The notes under the pieces: generated by a model
The model's database searches: none
Told to the model about the DNA's origin: nothing
Seen by the model: only the letters and a program-made list of their open reading frames with translations
Assembly (NCBI GenBank): GCA_002633005.1
Contig: NMRA01000399.1
Coordinates: forward strand, 1,187-65,186
Length of the DNA: 64,000 nucleotides
Direction: 5' to 3'
Origin: Phoronis australis
Taxonomy: Eukaryota > Phoronida > Phoronidae
Translations under genes and position numbers: made by a program
In this document: positions 1-13,000 of the stretch, piece by piece
Layout of the letters: every line of letters starts with the position of its first letter
How positions within the stretch are numbered: position 1 is the first letter of the stretch

Positions 1-697
1 GCCAGAAAAATGAAACAGAAACAGCGTGAAGCGCGAAGAAAAAGAAAGTTCAGTAACTAGGACCAGTAGCGGATGGGGGGCTCAGATCCCAGATGGAGGT
101 GGAATCGTGTTCCCGTTTTTTTAGTCCACCGATAGATTTTCTGAACAGAAGGTTCACATCCTCGGCTCCCACAACTTTCGGGCCCCTGTGCACATACAAT
201 CACGCTTTGCCCAATTCCCTGAGGCAACATGTTATGGTATCCTAGATCCTCCACTGTATGGTTCCTAAAATACTTGGATGCGATGGGTGATCTTGTTTGA
301 ATCTACTGACAAATAAATTATCATTCTCGAAATGTGGAAACAGAGAATAATAGATTTTCCGTTTACTTGATTTTCTTATAGATCTAACATTCACCCTCTG
401 ACGATAAATCTCGATCCTTGTTCACTTTTCACAGCTCATTGTATATGTATTTGTCACAGGTATTATGCACGTCAACATGAAAACAAGTTTGTCTGTAATG
501 CGTATTTTTGACTGAAGAGTTTTGTATGTAGTATTACCATGTTTGCATAAAAGGAATTTAAACTATTCTATCTATTTTAAACAGGTTCCAAGCAGCTTCC
601 TGTGTTCCAGAAAGTCACGGATAAGAGGAAGAGTCCCCCTCAACTGACGCAGCACGTTCATGCTACTAAATCAGGGACACACAACTGGTCTCATTGA
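1..697 (+). CDS. 3' end of an unidentified gene (last two coding exons)
   Basis: Two exons join cleanly. Exon 1-52 is open from the window edge (ARKMKQKQREARRKRKF) and ends in a GTAACT donor. Exon 585-697 follows a TTTTAAACAG acceptor. The phase-1 join (A|GT) gives Ser and continues SKQLPVFQKVTDKRKS to a C-terminus GTHNWSH and a TGA at 695-697. Without splicing, the first exon would stop after only two more codons. The tail is very basic (KQKQREARRKRKF), as in many nucleolar or RNA-binding proteins, but I do not recognise the family and assign no function. The 5' part lies outside the window. Candidate polyA hexamers AATAAA at 1754 and 1869 would give a 3' UTR of about 1.1 kb. Confidence 0.55.
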
Positions 698-2819
698 CAG
701 CACATGTGTGCTTGCTTTGTTGTCAGCGTTAAACTTTATTATGTGTATGGTATCTGATTGGTCACATTGCTAGTTGCGTGACATCCTGGTGGCGTAAATG
801 AAAAGTGTTATTCCACAGGGAGGTGGGTCAAAATTATCAAACTGTGTTCCAGACAATCAGAGGACAGAAGTATCAGGTTAGCAGAAAGTCCTGGGTTCAA
901 ACCTTGGTGGGGACAGAGAGCATTTTTGATGTAACTATGTATCACCTGATGCCAACAAAATATCGGGCGGTGTGAAAAGATTAATTCTTGCTTATTATTC
1001 TCAAAGTTTTAACAATTTCTTCCTTTGAATTAACGTCAAGGCAGACTCTAGTCAAATGGAATCTGTTATTGTGACGAAATCACCTTTTTTAAGTTTGCCT
1101 CTGTATTTTAAGAGTTCGTTGGTATACTTTCATGAAATTTGACAAATAGTTGTGTTTTACAGAGATGACGCCACCTTCTCAATTCGGATGGTTTGAACAC
1201 ATTAAACAAAGTAATGACCATTTTTATGATTCCAAAAACACGACTGGAATAGCGTTGCAGTCGTGGATGCAGTAGCTCTTGTATACAGAAGGCAAGCATC
1301 GAAACTTTTTACACCATTTGAGCATTTATTGCAGTGCTGCATGTCAAAGGTTATTATAAGTGTGTAGGGGGATGGATTGTTTTTCAAATGAGAACCATTC
1401 ATTACACAGCACACATCCCATGGAGTCCGCTCAGTGTTGTCATCGAAAAATTATTATTGATTACTGCAGCAGAATATTTGTGCAAGTCAGAATGTTGCGA
1501 TGTTGCATTTTACAAGTACATGTACCAAAAGATTTCAAAAGAAATTAGACAGACTTCAACAGAAGTCTCTAAGACTGCCAAATTTGGATAAACTTCTTAC
1601 CAGAATTATTTTTGTCAGTTTACGTAGTCGAACTTTTGTCAGAGTTGAATGACGACATTGTGTCTAGTCCTTAATTTTTTGTGTGTGACTGGTCTTGCGC
1701 AATAATTTGTTTTTGTTGAGATTTAGCTAGAATTGGATTGGATTCTATTGGAAAATAAATAGATATATTATTAACCTTGTCAAATTACGACATTGTGTAA
1801 TTTAGTTTGAAAAATACTGTATGCCAGCCTTTGTACCTTTACACAGTATGGTTTGTGTTGTATTGTAAAATAAAAACTTAGACCTGTCCATGCAGATATT
1901 GTTAAAGCAAAGTCACATTCTTATTTTTAAATATCTTTAAAAACTATCCACCATTTTCGTTGTAACATACATCATCTCCAGAGACTCTGTCCACCTGCAC
2001 TAACATGGAGAACATGTTTTCTGTGATCTCCTGAGCTTCCCAAAAAGAATGGGCCCAACTCGAGGATTTCATTTTTGTCTATGAAAGTTTCTCATTAAAG
2101 GTATTGAAATTTTTATAAAATTGAAAACGTAAAACCCCATACTTTTTTAAGTACTGGTTAAATTTGGAATTATGTAGATGAAGACGAATGCTAATGTGTT
2201 AGAGTAGTCTCAAGAACAGGAATTGTGTTTACAATTTATTGTAATCTTCGAGAGAAAGCTTGCTTCACTACTTTTTGTAAAATGCAAAGACATTGATTCC
2301 AAGTTTGCTTATTAAAGGGAAGAGTATTTTGTTCTGAATTAATTTAGCACACAGCTTTGTACCAAGGCAAGAGCGACGGATGGTATCCTATGTCCACCCT
2401 CTTAGGCAACACCTTTTTCGCAGTTTGAACAACTAGGTGCCATACAAAAAGGCATGGAGAACTTTTTACTACACTGGCAAACAGTAAATAATAAGAATCG
2501 GCGATACAATGATAAAACGCAATGTAAACTCTATCCACTCAATGCCCCAATATGGAGCAGAAATATGTGATAAGCAGTCGATGCCCTGTCAACCACTGAC
2601 ATATCAGCCAACCACAGATTGCTGTCAGCATTAGTGTTTTTACAATAATTACTGTGAATCAGCTTTTGTTTGGAGCGCAACTCTTGCAAATGTGAGTTTT
2701 ATTTGTATGTTAGAACCGGTTTACGGTTGCATTATTTTTACTACAGTCATCTTTTAATGTTGGCATTGGGTAAAAATTAATCGCCTATAATTTACAGGGA
2801 CAGAAAAATTGCTCATAAT
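698..2819. other. 3' UTR / intergenic, no gene seen
   Basis: AT-rich sequence with no coding signal that I can support. It probably includes the 3' UTR of the upstream gene. At about 868-912 there is a tRNA-like stretch (GTTAGCAGAAAGTCC followed by the B-box-like GGTTCAAACC) that may be a SINE head. The short reading frames here show no family resemblance. Confidence 0.4.
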
Positions 2820-4395
2820 GTCTTGAAATCTTTCAGAGAATGCTTACTCCACAACATAGGGTTTGTAAAGGGAAAATGGAATGGCCTGCTTAAACGTGGA
2901 ATTGGGAAGAAAATAATTGTTAACCTGTTCAATAAAGTCTCAAGATAAGAAAAAAGTTGTGCTTACAGCATATTGTAACCAGCCAGAGAATGTTTGGTTC
3001 ACCGTGTGACTTTGTAAAACTAACATACAATCGTAACTTGGGTTCCAAGTTTAAGCAAGGGCGTGGCTTGCTTAAACTTAGAATTTGGTAGAAAACAATT
3101 GCAAATGCATTCAGAGATGTTCCAAACGTAATAGAAAATGCATATATGACATACTGTAACCGGTCAGAGAATATTTGCTGCAACACACGATTTTTTGTAA
3201 AGAAGAAATTGAATTATTTCAAGTTTAAGCAAGGGCGTGGCTTGCTTAAACTTGGAATTGGGTACAAAAAAACAACGAAATGCATTCAGGGGTGTTTCAA
3301 AAGTAATAGAAAATGCACTTACAATGTATTGCAACCAGTGAAAGAATGTTTGGTTAACCACGTGATTTTTTGTAAGGCAGAAACTGAATTATTCCAAGTT
3401 TAAGCGAGCCACGACCTTGCCTAAACTTGGAATTGGGTAGAAAAAAACTGCGAATGCGCTCAGAAGTGTTCCAAAATTAATAGAAAATGCATTTAAAATG
3501 TCTTGCAACCCATTACCGAATGTTTGGTTCACCATGTGTTTTTTGTAAAGCAAAAGTTGAGTTATTCCAAGTATCTTGCTTAATCTTGGAATTGGGTAGA
3601 AAAACTGCGAATGCGCTCAGAAGTATTCTAAAGGTAATAGAAAGAAGCATTTAACATATTGCAACCAGTCAGAGAATGTTTGGTTCACCACGTGAGTTTT
3701 TGTGAAGCAGAAATTGAGTTATTCCAAGTTTAAGCGAGCCACGCCCTTGCTTAAAATTGGAAGTGGGTAGGAAACAACTGCGAATGCATTCGGGTGTTTC
3801 GAAAGTAATGGAAAATGCAGTTACATTGTATTGCAATCATTAAGAGAAGCCGGTTTGGCTCACATCGCGAACTGAATTTTTTAGAGAAGAAATTGAATTA
3901 TTCCAAGTTTAAGCAACCAGTGTGGCTTGCTTAAACTTGGAATTAGGGAGAAAAAACAGCGAATGCGCTCAGAGGTGCTCTAAAGGTAATAGAAAAAAAG
4001 CATTTAAAATGTATTGCAACCAGTTAGAGAATGTTTAGTTAACCGCGTGAGTTTTTGTGAAGCAGAAATTGAATTTTTCCAAGTATAAGCGAGCCACGCT
4101 CTTGCTTAAACTTGGAGTTGGTTAGAAAAAACTGCGAATGTGCTCAGAAGTGTTTCAAAATTAATAGAAAATGCATTTAAAATGTCTTGCAACCAGTTAC
4201 CGAATGTTTGGTTCACCAAGTGATCTTTTGTAAAGCAGACATTGAATTATTCCAAGTTAAAGCAAGGGCGTATCTTGCTTAAACTTGGAATTTACGGGGG
4301 TAGAAAAAACTCGGCCAGAGGTCTTCTGAAATTAACTGAGAGAATGCCTATAAAGTGTACGTATTGCAACCAGTTAGTGAATGTTTAATCAAGTT
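2820..4395. repeat. Tandem satellite, ~172-bp units, each with a hairpin
   Basis: About nine diverged units follow head to tail. The phase marker GCAACCAGTNAGAGAATG recurs near 2977, 3157, 3330, 3505, 3660, 3832, 4016, 4189 and 4366, giving spacings of about 155-184 bp. Each unit carries an inverted repeat TTCCAAGTTTAAGCAAG / CTTGCTTAAACTTGGAA (17-bp arms, ~7-bp loop), for example at 3043-3083, 3217-3257, 3391-3432, 3720-3762, 3900-3942, 4077-4115 and 4250-4292. The unit near 3563-3590 has lost most of its stem. Short frames across this block are repeat artefacts. Confidence 0.85.
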
Positions 4396-5420
4396 CACCT
4401 CTTGATCAAACATCAACCAGGCACTAATTTCAAACATCAAGCTTTATTGGAATAGGCAGCAACACAGAAATCAAATGGCCACCGTAGCCGTAGGGCTATG
4501 ACCTTGAATGCCCGGTGCATTACTGAGGGAACATGTAAGCACAATCAGTCCTTAAGTGATTTTTTATTCCAGTCCCTCGCCGGGTACTAGTATTCATGAC
4601 CAGGCCACGGGAGCTTTATTTCGCCTTTTTAGTTTCTCTCCGTAGCCTATACCGGTTCAAGCATTAACGATTTCAGCCCAAGCGCCTTGTTCTGTGATTG
4701 TGTGTCAGGCAGCCACTTAATTCCAAGTTAACGCAAGATTCCAAGTTCACGTACGGGGTTTGGCAGTTTGCTTAATTAATCTCAAATCTTGAAGATTACT
4801 TGCGTGATCTAGGAATTCCTACTAGTTCACGCAACACTCACTTCCGCTTATTCTTGATATTAATCAGGATAATCAGCAGTTGGTAGGAGTGGTTAGTCAA
4901 AGGACCATGTCTGACTTGACGTGGAAAGCCGAGCATCTATGGGTTTGCCCCGAGCGTGACGACGCTGATTCTGCACCCGAGTATACCCAAGTTCACGTAC
5001 AACAGCGGGAATCATGATTTACTCTCGACGGTCAACAGATAGCGTTGCGATCTTTTCTAGGAAATGTAGCTTAGTCACTTAGTGACTCGAATGTTCCTAA
5101 GTTAATATTCGTCAGTTGGCTTCAGAAGGTAAGTTCTCATGCAGTTTAGATTGAGGACGCATTTGCATATCTTTTGGCTGTCGTGAAGATCGTTAAGCTT
5201 CTAAACATCAGGTCAGAAGTCCAACTCTGTTGAAGCAACTTATAGCCGGAAGAAGCACAAAATAATGGAGTTGTAATTCTTGAGGACTTGAGGGAGGAAT
5301 CTCCGACTTACCAGCTCCGATTTCAACAGCACTAAGTAAACCAAACGTCTCAATTAAGAATAGAGTTGTTGTAGATGTGCTTCCGGTGAATTATATGAGC
5401 CTCTGTTAGCTACTCGCTAA
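4396..5420. other. Intergenic, no gene seen
   Basis: No coding sequence is supported. Degenerate pieces of the satellite arm (TTCCAAGTT) recur near 4716 and 4740, so the satellite may once have extended further. Confidence 0.35.
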
Positions 5421-5424
5421 CGGG

Positions 5425-5520
5425 CAATTGCCTATTAGCTGAATGGTTAGCACGCTTGCCGGTTTTATGTTTATGGGGGTCGCGGGTTCGGGTAATCTCG
5501 GCTAATACTACAGAGTTATC
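5425..5520 (+). repeat. tRNA-derived SINE head
   Basis: An A-box-like TAGCTGAATGG at about 5436 and a B-box-like GGGTTCGGGTAATC at about 5482 have tRNA-like order and spacing. No clean cloverleaf with an intact acceptor stem is seen, so this is better read as a SINE promoter region than a working tRNA gene. Confidence 0.4.
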
Positions 5521-5736
5521 AGTTGTTATTTGTAAATAATATCCTGAACTGTTTACGGCAAATTTAGGTTGTCGAATAGACGTCTTCCGGTCTGCTGTCA
5601 TACATTGATTCCTAATCATGGATATCTCGCCGGACTTCGCTTGGATGATGTACTTTGACTATAGAAGAGGAAAGTCTGATAACACTGTAAACTCCCATTC
5701 CATGCATATAACAATTTAGAGCTGGTTCCACCTAGC

Positions 5737-6045
5737 TCAACCGACAAACGAGATCTCACCACAGTTCTCGTCTGCTGTTATGACTTGTACAAGACTTGTA
5801 CGTTGTATAACATCATCCAATAAACCAAGGAGACCAGACATCTCTAAGCATCTAGCAATCTCATAATTACTAATACGGTGTTGATGTGCTAGCAGTGAAA
5901 GGCATTCTGTTCGGTTAGGAACGTTGAATGCGCGACACAGTGCGAGAACGCGGTCCAAGGATAATACTAGTCTGAAGGAGGATAATAGTTTTATTACATA
6001 CTCTTCTACTGATACTACTGAGTCTGTTACAATCCATGCGATCAT
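5737..6045 (-). CDS. 102-codon frame, unassigned, weakly death-fold-like
   Basis: This open frame on the minus strand has ordinary protein composition, unlike the low-complexity frames around it. The stretch LALCRAFNVPNRTECLSLL followed by RISNYEIARCLEMSGLLGLL has a helix pattern reminiscent of a DED (an Arg-Ile-Ser turn, then Leu-rich helices ending in LLDD). The canonical RxDL motif is absent and the resemblance could be chance. It starts about 730 bp from the divergent DED exon at 6774. It could be an exon, a decayed paralogue, or transposon cargo next to the Kolobok end at 6385-6656. Confidence 0.25.
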   Translation of the reverse strand: MIAWIVTDSVVSVEEYVIKLLSSFRLVLSLDRVLALCRAFNVPNRTECLSLLAHQHRISNYEIARCLEMSGLLGLLDDVIQRTSLVQVITADENCGEISFVG

Positions 6046-6384
6046 ACACTTTTATAGTGACATACATGAATCATAACAGGATATAGTGAACAAACATGTT
6101 TACTACAATTCCTCATATTGGGGGTGTATTACGTAACACTTAATTCTCTGAACTACTCCTACACATGCACTCACTGGGATATGAGATCATACTCTAACAT
6201 ACGGTCTAACAGATCACTGGGTTCAAGCGTTGTAAACAGTATGAATTTACTGAACGGCTATATATACTTTGCTTTCCAGCAATATGTCTTGTATTGTAAC
6301 TATGCTGCCCTTACCACTTTATTGCTTAAAGAAGACAGCTTACCTTAAGGATATATACCACTGGTCCTGAACACAGAAAATGCA

Positions 6385-6656
6385 CGTGTTGACTGATTTG
6401 CAAACAAAAGCAAACAACAACTGAACTTATCACAACCAAGGTAGAACAATGACTGACTCGACAGCTCTCACACTCAGACTATATGAAAAGAAATTGGCGC
6501 GAAATTCTTACCTCCCAAAACGTCTGCTTCCAGAGTAGAGGACAAATAATTAACTAAATTATAAAAAGCTGTAATTAAGTGAAAACTATGTCTAGGATAA
6601 TCACCAAACATTATTTTTGCTAAAAATGACATGAAAAAGGTTGCCTTCGGCTTTAA
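6385..6656. mobile_element. Solo right terminal repeat of the Kolobok-like element
   Basis: This closely matches the right end of the element at 38961-40302: the stretch AACTTATCACAACCAAGGT, then GCGCGAAATTCTTACCTCCC, ending GGTTGCCTTCGGCTTTAA. The TTAA at 6653-6656 is the expected target-site tetranucleotide. No matching left end is visible upstream, so it is a truncated copy. It lies just upstream of the DED exon. Confidence 0.65.
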
Positions 6657-6773
6657 TTGTCAGCATGTTTCACTGAAGGCACAATGATTTCAACTGATAT
6701 TTGATATCACTGCATATCAATATCACAAAATTTCAACTGATTTTTTAATTTTAGCAGCCAGAGTTCAGATGCA

Positions 6774-7062
6774 ATGGCTACAAGATGGTCTGAAGAGCAG
6801 TCACCCCCGTGTGACTGGCGGGGATTAATATTCAACATCTGTAAGGAGTTGTCCGAAGAAAACATGAAGTCAATGAAGTTTCTGTGCAAGCGTAATCTAC
6901 AGAAAGGTTCATTGGAAACATGCAAAGATGGATTAGATCTCGTGACGCTGCTGGAGGAACGCACCTTAATAACTGAGCAAGATTGTTCTTATTTGATACT
7001 ACTGCTAAAAGAAGTTGGAAGAACAGACTTATCGCGAAAACTCCTTGATGCCGATCAGAAAA
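6774..7062 (+). CDS. Exon encoding a death effector domain (DED)
   Basis: The exon starts at MATRWSEEQS. An acceptor at about 6753 leaves a short 5' leader, so further 5' UTR exons are likely. The DED signature is clear: helix 2-3 KFLCK (residues 35-39), DGLDLVTLLEER (52-63) and the charge-triad motif RTDL at 83-86 in GRTDLSRKL. DEDs of FADD, caspase-8/10 and c-FLIP have this layout and assemble homotypic filaments. The exon ends at a good donor (AAAA|GTATGT) after 96 codons plus one base. Reading past the donor adds only about 15 residues before a stop. Confidence 0.8.
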
Positions 7063-10000
7063 GTATGTCTTATTTCTTGGCCTTTGTTCATTCATGCTGC
7101 CTCGCTTAACTTGTCACTTTTGGGGCTTTGATAAAAGCGACAACTTCTTTGAGTCATGATTCATGGGAATGTTAAAGGTGATGATGACTGGTTCAGATTG
7201 CCTAGTTGTGCGATGACAAGTTTAAAGAATACTAAACTATGTTTTGGTGATTTCAACTATATCCTCTTTTTGTCCCTCTTAATCTACCACTGACGTTCAA
7301 CTTCATTGATAAAAGAAGGATTCAACTAAAACATATACAATGTCACAGAATGGACATTATAGTTTTTAGTGAATGTCTCTTCGCTACAGTTGTTGTGTAA
7401 ATCATCTAAAGTGTATGTCTAACTTGCTACTTTAGCAGACTTTGTTGGGAGTTTTTAGATTTCCCATAAGCCGTAGAAGTTGGACAAGGGTTAAGGAGCA
7501 TTGTTTTACACAATAAAGTTGTGTGTGAGTGTCATTGTTAAGATTATCTAGGAGCTGAGAATACTTTCCAAATTTGACTACCTTCGGCTCAGATTGGATT
7601 TATATGAAACTTTCAGACACCAAGCTTTATGCATGCTTCTGTAAACCTTTGTTGGGAACTGTGATTTAAAATGTTCCACTTTTGCACGAAGGTCCATTAA
7701 AATTAGAATGTTTAATATTATATTTGTGGAAAATATAAAAGATGCATGAGAGAAAATGAAGTGATCACATGACAACTGTTGAGATTTTATCATGAACACG
7801 TGCATTAAACTGATGTCACCAATTTTGGACAAAAATAATTGTCAAAATTGCGCTTCTTTAATTTTTTAAGAGCTGTCTGCCAGTTGGTAGGTATAATAGT
7901 ACTAAATGTGAATATGTCAAAACATTTCTGTATTGTGAAAAAATGAGAATATGCAATTGCCTCTTGTCCACCATATCGTGTCCTAAATTTGTGAGATTAT
8001 ACCATTACATTAATAGAAATTTGGTCGTGTTGTTTTGGTTCTTTTGTGGTTAGGTGACCCTGTCATTGGCAGATTGGTACAATGTCAAAAATCAAATTCA
8101 ACTTTCAGAAAAACGTACACTTTCACTGAATTGAAACAGGCAGTGCTGTAGGTACCTAGCCATAAATACACACTTCTCTTAAAGTTAAAAAACAGGTGTG
8201 GTTCATTTTCCAGTGCTGTGTCTTTATTGACTTGATCACCATTGTTTGCCTTGAAGTCCCACATATGCAACTATTGTAAGATGGCCAGCTTAAACTTGCA
8301 TTTCCAAGTTTGGGTTGATAAATGCCACCTGCAGCTCATTGGTTGGTTTTGACCCTTAGCAGGGATCACTTCAATTAGTCAACACCTAATTACATTTTCT
8401 TTTTTCTGGTCTAGTGTTTTTATTCAAATTCTATTGCTTTCGTTCTCTCACTACATTAAAAAGTTGTATGACTATGTTTGCATGTGCAAGGATATTCCTG
8501 GACTGTGCCTTTGCACCATTGGCTCATAAAAAATAAAAAGGCGCAAGTACATTGCAACGGCGGTGAGCTCCTGGAGGCTCATATGCAAAAATGTTCCAGA
8601 AACTGAAAGATACTAGTCAACGTACTGCCTGTGGGGTAAAACATAACCCTGTTCTTATTTCAATTGCCCTTGTGATTCTGTTTTATATGTGACAACTTGA
8701 ATTATACAAAGTCTGCTGGGCACAACTTTTTGAAAAAAGACACACTTTTTATCATCAGGTGCGCCAAAGGGCCAAGGTTCAAACCTAGTCAGGAATATCC
8801 CTGCATGTGCTTCACAAGCTACCAGTCTTATAGCATATTGTGGAAATAACATTTTCACAGTTTAGAACCTGTAAGGTGCTCTGTTAAATCAGGTGAATAA
8901 ACAGTAAGATTCCAAATTATTTCATGTACCGTTGCTGGTTGTTTATAGGCAAAACCATGGTTCTCCTTCATCAAGGAAAACTATGGATAGCTATAACCAC
9001 AAAATAGTTTCCTTAGATACGTGGAGATGTGTAAAAATTAGAGACTCATGAAAAATGAAAAGGGGAGAAAAACCATGAGGGCCCCCATGGAAAGCAGTGT
9101 TAAACAATGGGGCTCCCCTCATTGTAAATATTACATTAATAAATAAACATGAAAAATTTCAGAATTGTATGGACTACCCTCACTGTGTGAGTCCATTCAT
9201 CCATTTGTTCATTTGCATGTAGACAACAGTAGAGAAACTAATGCTTGTGAAAAGGAAAATTTTATTGAGCTGGAGAATCGAAATAAATGCATGATGAACG
9301 GTAACCTTGAAACACTGGACGTGCTTAATTTTTCACTCTACTTACAAAACTTTGTGCATTATTTTCACCCAAAACAGAATCAGCTAACGCCACTGGCAGA
9401 CTCCCTCTCAGCCGTGACTCATCATTAACAAGTGCTGGAGACTCGGCGCAAGTGAAGGAACACAACTCAAGGTCTAGTGCGTCTGAATATGGTGGCCGTC
9501 GAGGACACTCCAATGGTTTGTTCTTAATTTTGTTCTTGTCAACAAAAGCAAACTCTACTCGATAACTTCAGTGTTCACATTCCAACATCACATTTTTTTA
9601 TTTAATCACAGTCCCGCATTTTTTTAAGAGCAAATAAATAATCTTGACCATTGGAAACCAAAGTTTGGGATTGTCATAATGGGGAGACAGTACCCATAAA
9701 GATTACCTTATAAGGTAAGCCTGGCAACTGCACCATGAATATAGTCAAAATCACGTCAGGGGCCATGATTTAGGTAACCATTATTTATACTAATTTCAAA
9801 TTATTGTTTACTCAGTTGAAAGTTAATTTCTGGACTTCACATGAACTGGCTGTGTGTTGACTTTGATTCCTTGATTCGAATTAAAAGTCAAATAAAGTCA
9901 CTTTGTGCACGAAAATTGAAGAGTGCTGGCCATAGTACAGGATATGCAGTGTAGTTCCAAGGCTGAACAACAGGTGAAATGCTGGTTGGTCATTGGCCTT

Positions 10001-13000
10001 TTGACACAATATACATTAGTGACTGGTTGGGTTAAACCAAGTTTTGAACCTTGGGCCTGTTTTGTGAAAGTGACTTCAGATTGAAATTTGGTTAACTGTT
10101 CCACTTGATAGTTTCTGGGATTATCTCACAAACGATTATGCATGTAGTCTTAGAGTCACTTCACTTTTGTTCAACCGAGGTTTTCGTTATTTTTCATAAA
10201 TAGTGGAGCATATATAATGTATGTGGTGCATTCCACAGTATTAGTTTTGTTACAGATGTGACATTCAGACACTTTAAATTCCAATATAAAATTAGTGAAA
10301 CATCACAGTAGTAAGAAATTTTAAGTACACATTACACACTTGATGGAAGTTTTTCAGGTATCAAAAGTTTTTAATTCTGCACATTATAAGTGTACTAAAA
10401 TTTACTTTTAATTAGTGTTACAGATGTGACCGAAAATGCCATGGTTAATATGCTAATGGTGGTTTGTCTAAAAACTCTGTTCTGTCTTTCATATTATGGA
10501 ACTAGTTTCCCTATAGATAATTTAACTATTTATTTGGCTATAACATGAAGAAAAGGTTTTTGAACTAAAATCAAGTCTTTGTATAATTATGAGCAATTTA
10601 AAAAAACCACGTGCGTTACAGATGTGACTGTTACAGATGTGACTATTTGGCACTTGCACTATACAGAGTTGTAGAATGCAATTTTAATGAAAACAAAGCT
10701 AATAAAATCACATTAAGTGTATGTAAGGGTTGTGGGTAAACTATTTTAGTGTTTTTGATAGATGGAGTCTTAAAATTTACTTTGCTTGTTTGCGTGCACC
10801 TGTGTTTTGAGCTTCATTATGAAATTGTGTTCACTGAGAGAAAAATACAACAACTATACCAAGTAAGTCCTTAAACCACCTTGAAAAAGTTGAGTTTAGT
10901 AACAGGAGTAAATCAGGTACAACTAACTAAGACCAACATAAACACTCATACAGGTATAATTACGAAGTGACGTGAAATGCTGACATGACGTACTGAGCTA
11001 AAATCTTAGGATTAAATGTTCGTTTAGGCTGCGACAGTTGCTTGTCCTTGTAAATTATTCTGAGCAATGATCGATATGCAGAACAGGCAGTTTTTTGATT
11101 ATTTGGTCCGTCAATCCATGTGGTGTCGTCTTGTGCTGGTAAACTGAACGCAGTCTTGTTACTATCTGTTTTTCTCATGACAGTGACTTTGATACCATCT
11201 CTTTCAACCATCATGGTCTATGCAACGTTTGAGCTCCTAGGACACAATTGTTCCATCGAAATTGGAATCCTAGCGTGAAACAAATATCCCGGAGTCAAAA
11301 CAGCTAACCAGCCCGAAAAACAAACCCGGCTTTTAAAACGCGAACCCCAGTGATCAAATAGGGAACCTTGACAATTTTTCAAATTTTCTAAGACAACGTC
11401 AATAGCCTCAAACTGAGCATTTTCTAGTACTTTCCATTTGTTTTCTGAATTTGTTAAAGATTAGCAATAATAAAACGTAACTTACGTTATGTTGACTTGT
11501 TGCTTAAAACTCGTGCAATTTGTGGTCACCAACTTTTCTGTTCTTGTCCTCAAGAAGAGTTACTTCAACTCCTCAATGATCACTAAATTTGGAATCGGAA
11601 TTTCTGAACTCTACGCATTCACATGCTTTTTTGGTAGATAATCCCTTAGAATTCTGTGACCATTGTGGCATCCACCACTCAAGCACATGCCATTTTTCAT
11701 TGTTCACCCTGTCTAGTACACTGTACACACGTCCGCGATTTAAGAATGAACACTTTTTTTGCTACAGATCAGTCCTAAGTTGTTTAAAACAACATATCAC
11801 ATCAACTATTTAAAATAGGAAGATTTATTGTTTCATCAAAATGTGAAATTGATACAAGTCGTATGAACACAGAGTGCTAATAAAGGCACTATTTTCTTGC
11901 AATAAACAATGTTGGAAAGCAAGTACAGGAGTGGTGTTTCGGTCCGGGGTGTCCTGTCCGATCCCCAGGGTTTCTGTTTTAGAGGTCGGGGTTTGTGTTT
12001 TTCGGGCTGGTAAGCTGTTTTGAAGGTGCGGTAGTACGTTTTTGACTCTGGTCTATCTGCTTAACACCGTAATACCAGTTTTGATGGAACATCTTGCTTG
12101 AAACGAATACCTCGGAACTCAACAACCACAAAATCACTGACAGAAAAAACACTAATCAGTCCCTCTGATGAAGGGGGATATGCCTCCGGTGAAGTGGGCG
12201 GATTTTCAGCTTGTGCTTTGGGTGAAGTTTGTGGATTTTTCAGCTGGTTGCTATAGTGAATGAAGGGGACCTTCAGTGCATGTGTTCTTCACCGCAGTGT
12301 GTGTCGACGTTACTGTTAGCCGTGAACTATCGCTAAACGGGGAGTACTTGGCTCAGTAGATGATTAACAGTGGCTTTAACAATTCTTCATAGATATTTGT
12401 TCAAATTAATCATACACACCTTTTAAAAATTGAGTCATGAAAAGTAAATCTTTACTTAGTGGCTGCAAAAGATGGTCACATTTCTTACATCATGTCACAT
12501 CTGTAACAAACTGTTACAGATGTGACTTGAAATGTTTTTTGATTTTTTTGGAACTGGATTGAGATACATTTGAGAAATTTTGCTAAATTATGTTGATTAG
12601 GGTGAATAAAGAGAAAATTAAATTGTGTTAAAATTGATTTACTTTTTTTCCTAAAATCAAAACTTTTGTTACTTAAATGTTACAGATGTGACTTTCACTA
12701 ATTTGAAAGTTTAATTGGAAATACTAATTATCAAAAAATCAGGTAGTTTCAACTGTTAGTATACTTCTTGTGTAGCAAATGATATATTAAAACAATTTTG
12801 GCATTTATTTCTTCATGTCTGTAGAAAAAATTATGAAAAAAGTTATGTCACATCTGTAACGCAAAATTTTACAAATAAGAGATAAACCTTCCGATAAAAG
12901 CAAAATTTCTAAGACTAACAGAAAATGGACCTGCAGACAACAAAATTCAATGATTAAACTATGTTTTAACATCAAAATGAAAGTTAAAAGGCTGATTTGA

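Noticed and set aside
8740-8830. B-box-like GGTTCAAACC with possible SINE
   Set aside because: No A-box at the right distance; the motif is short and nearly palindromic.
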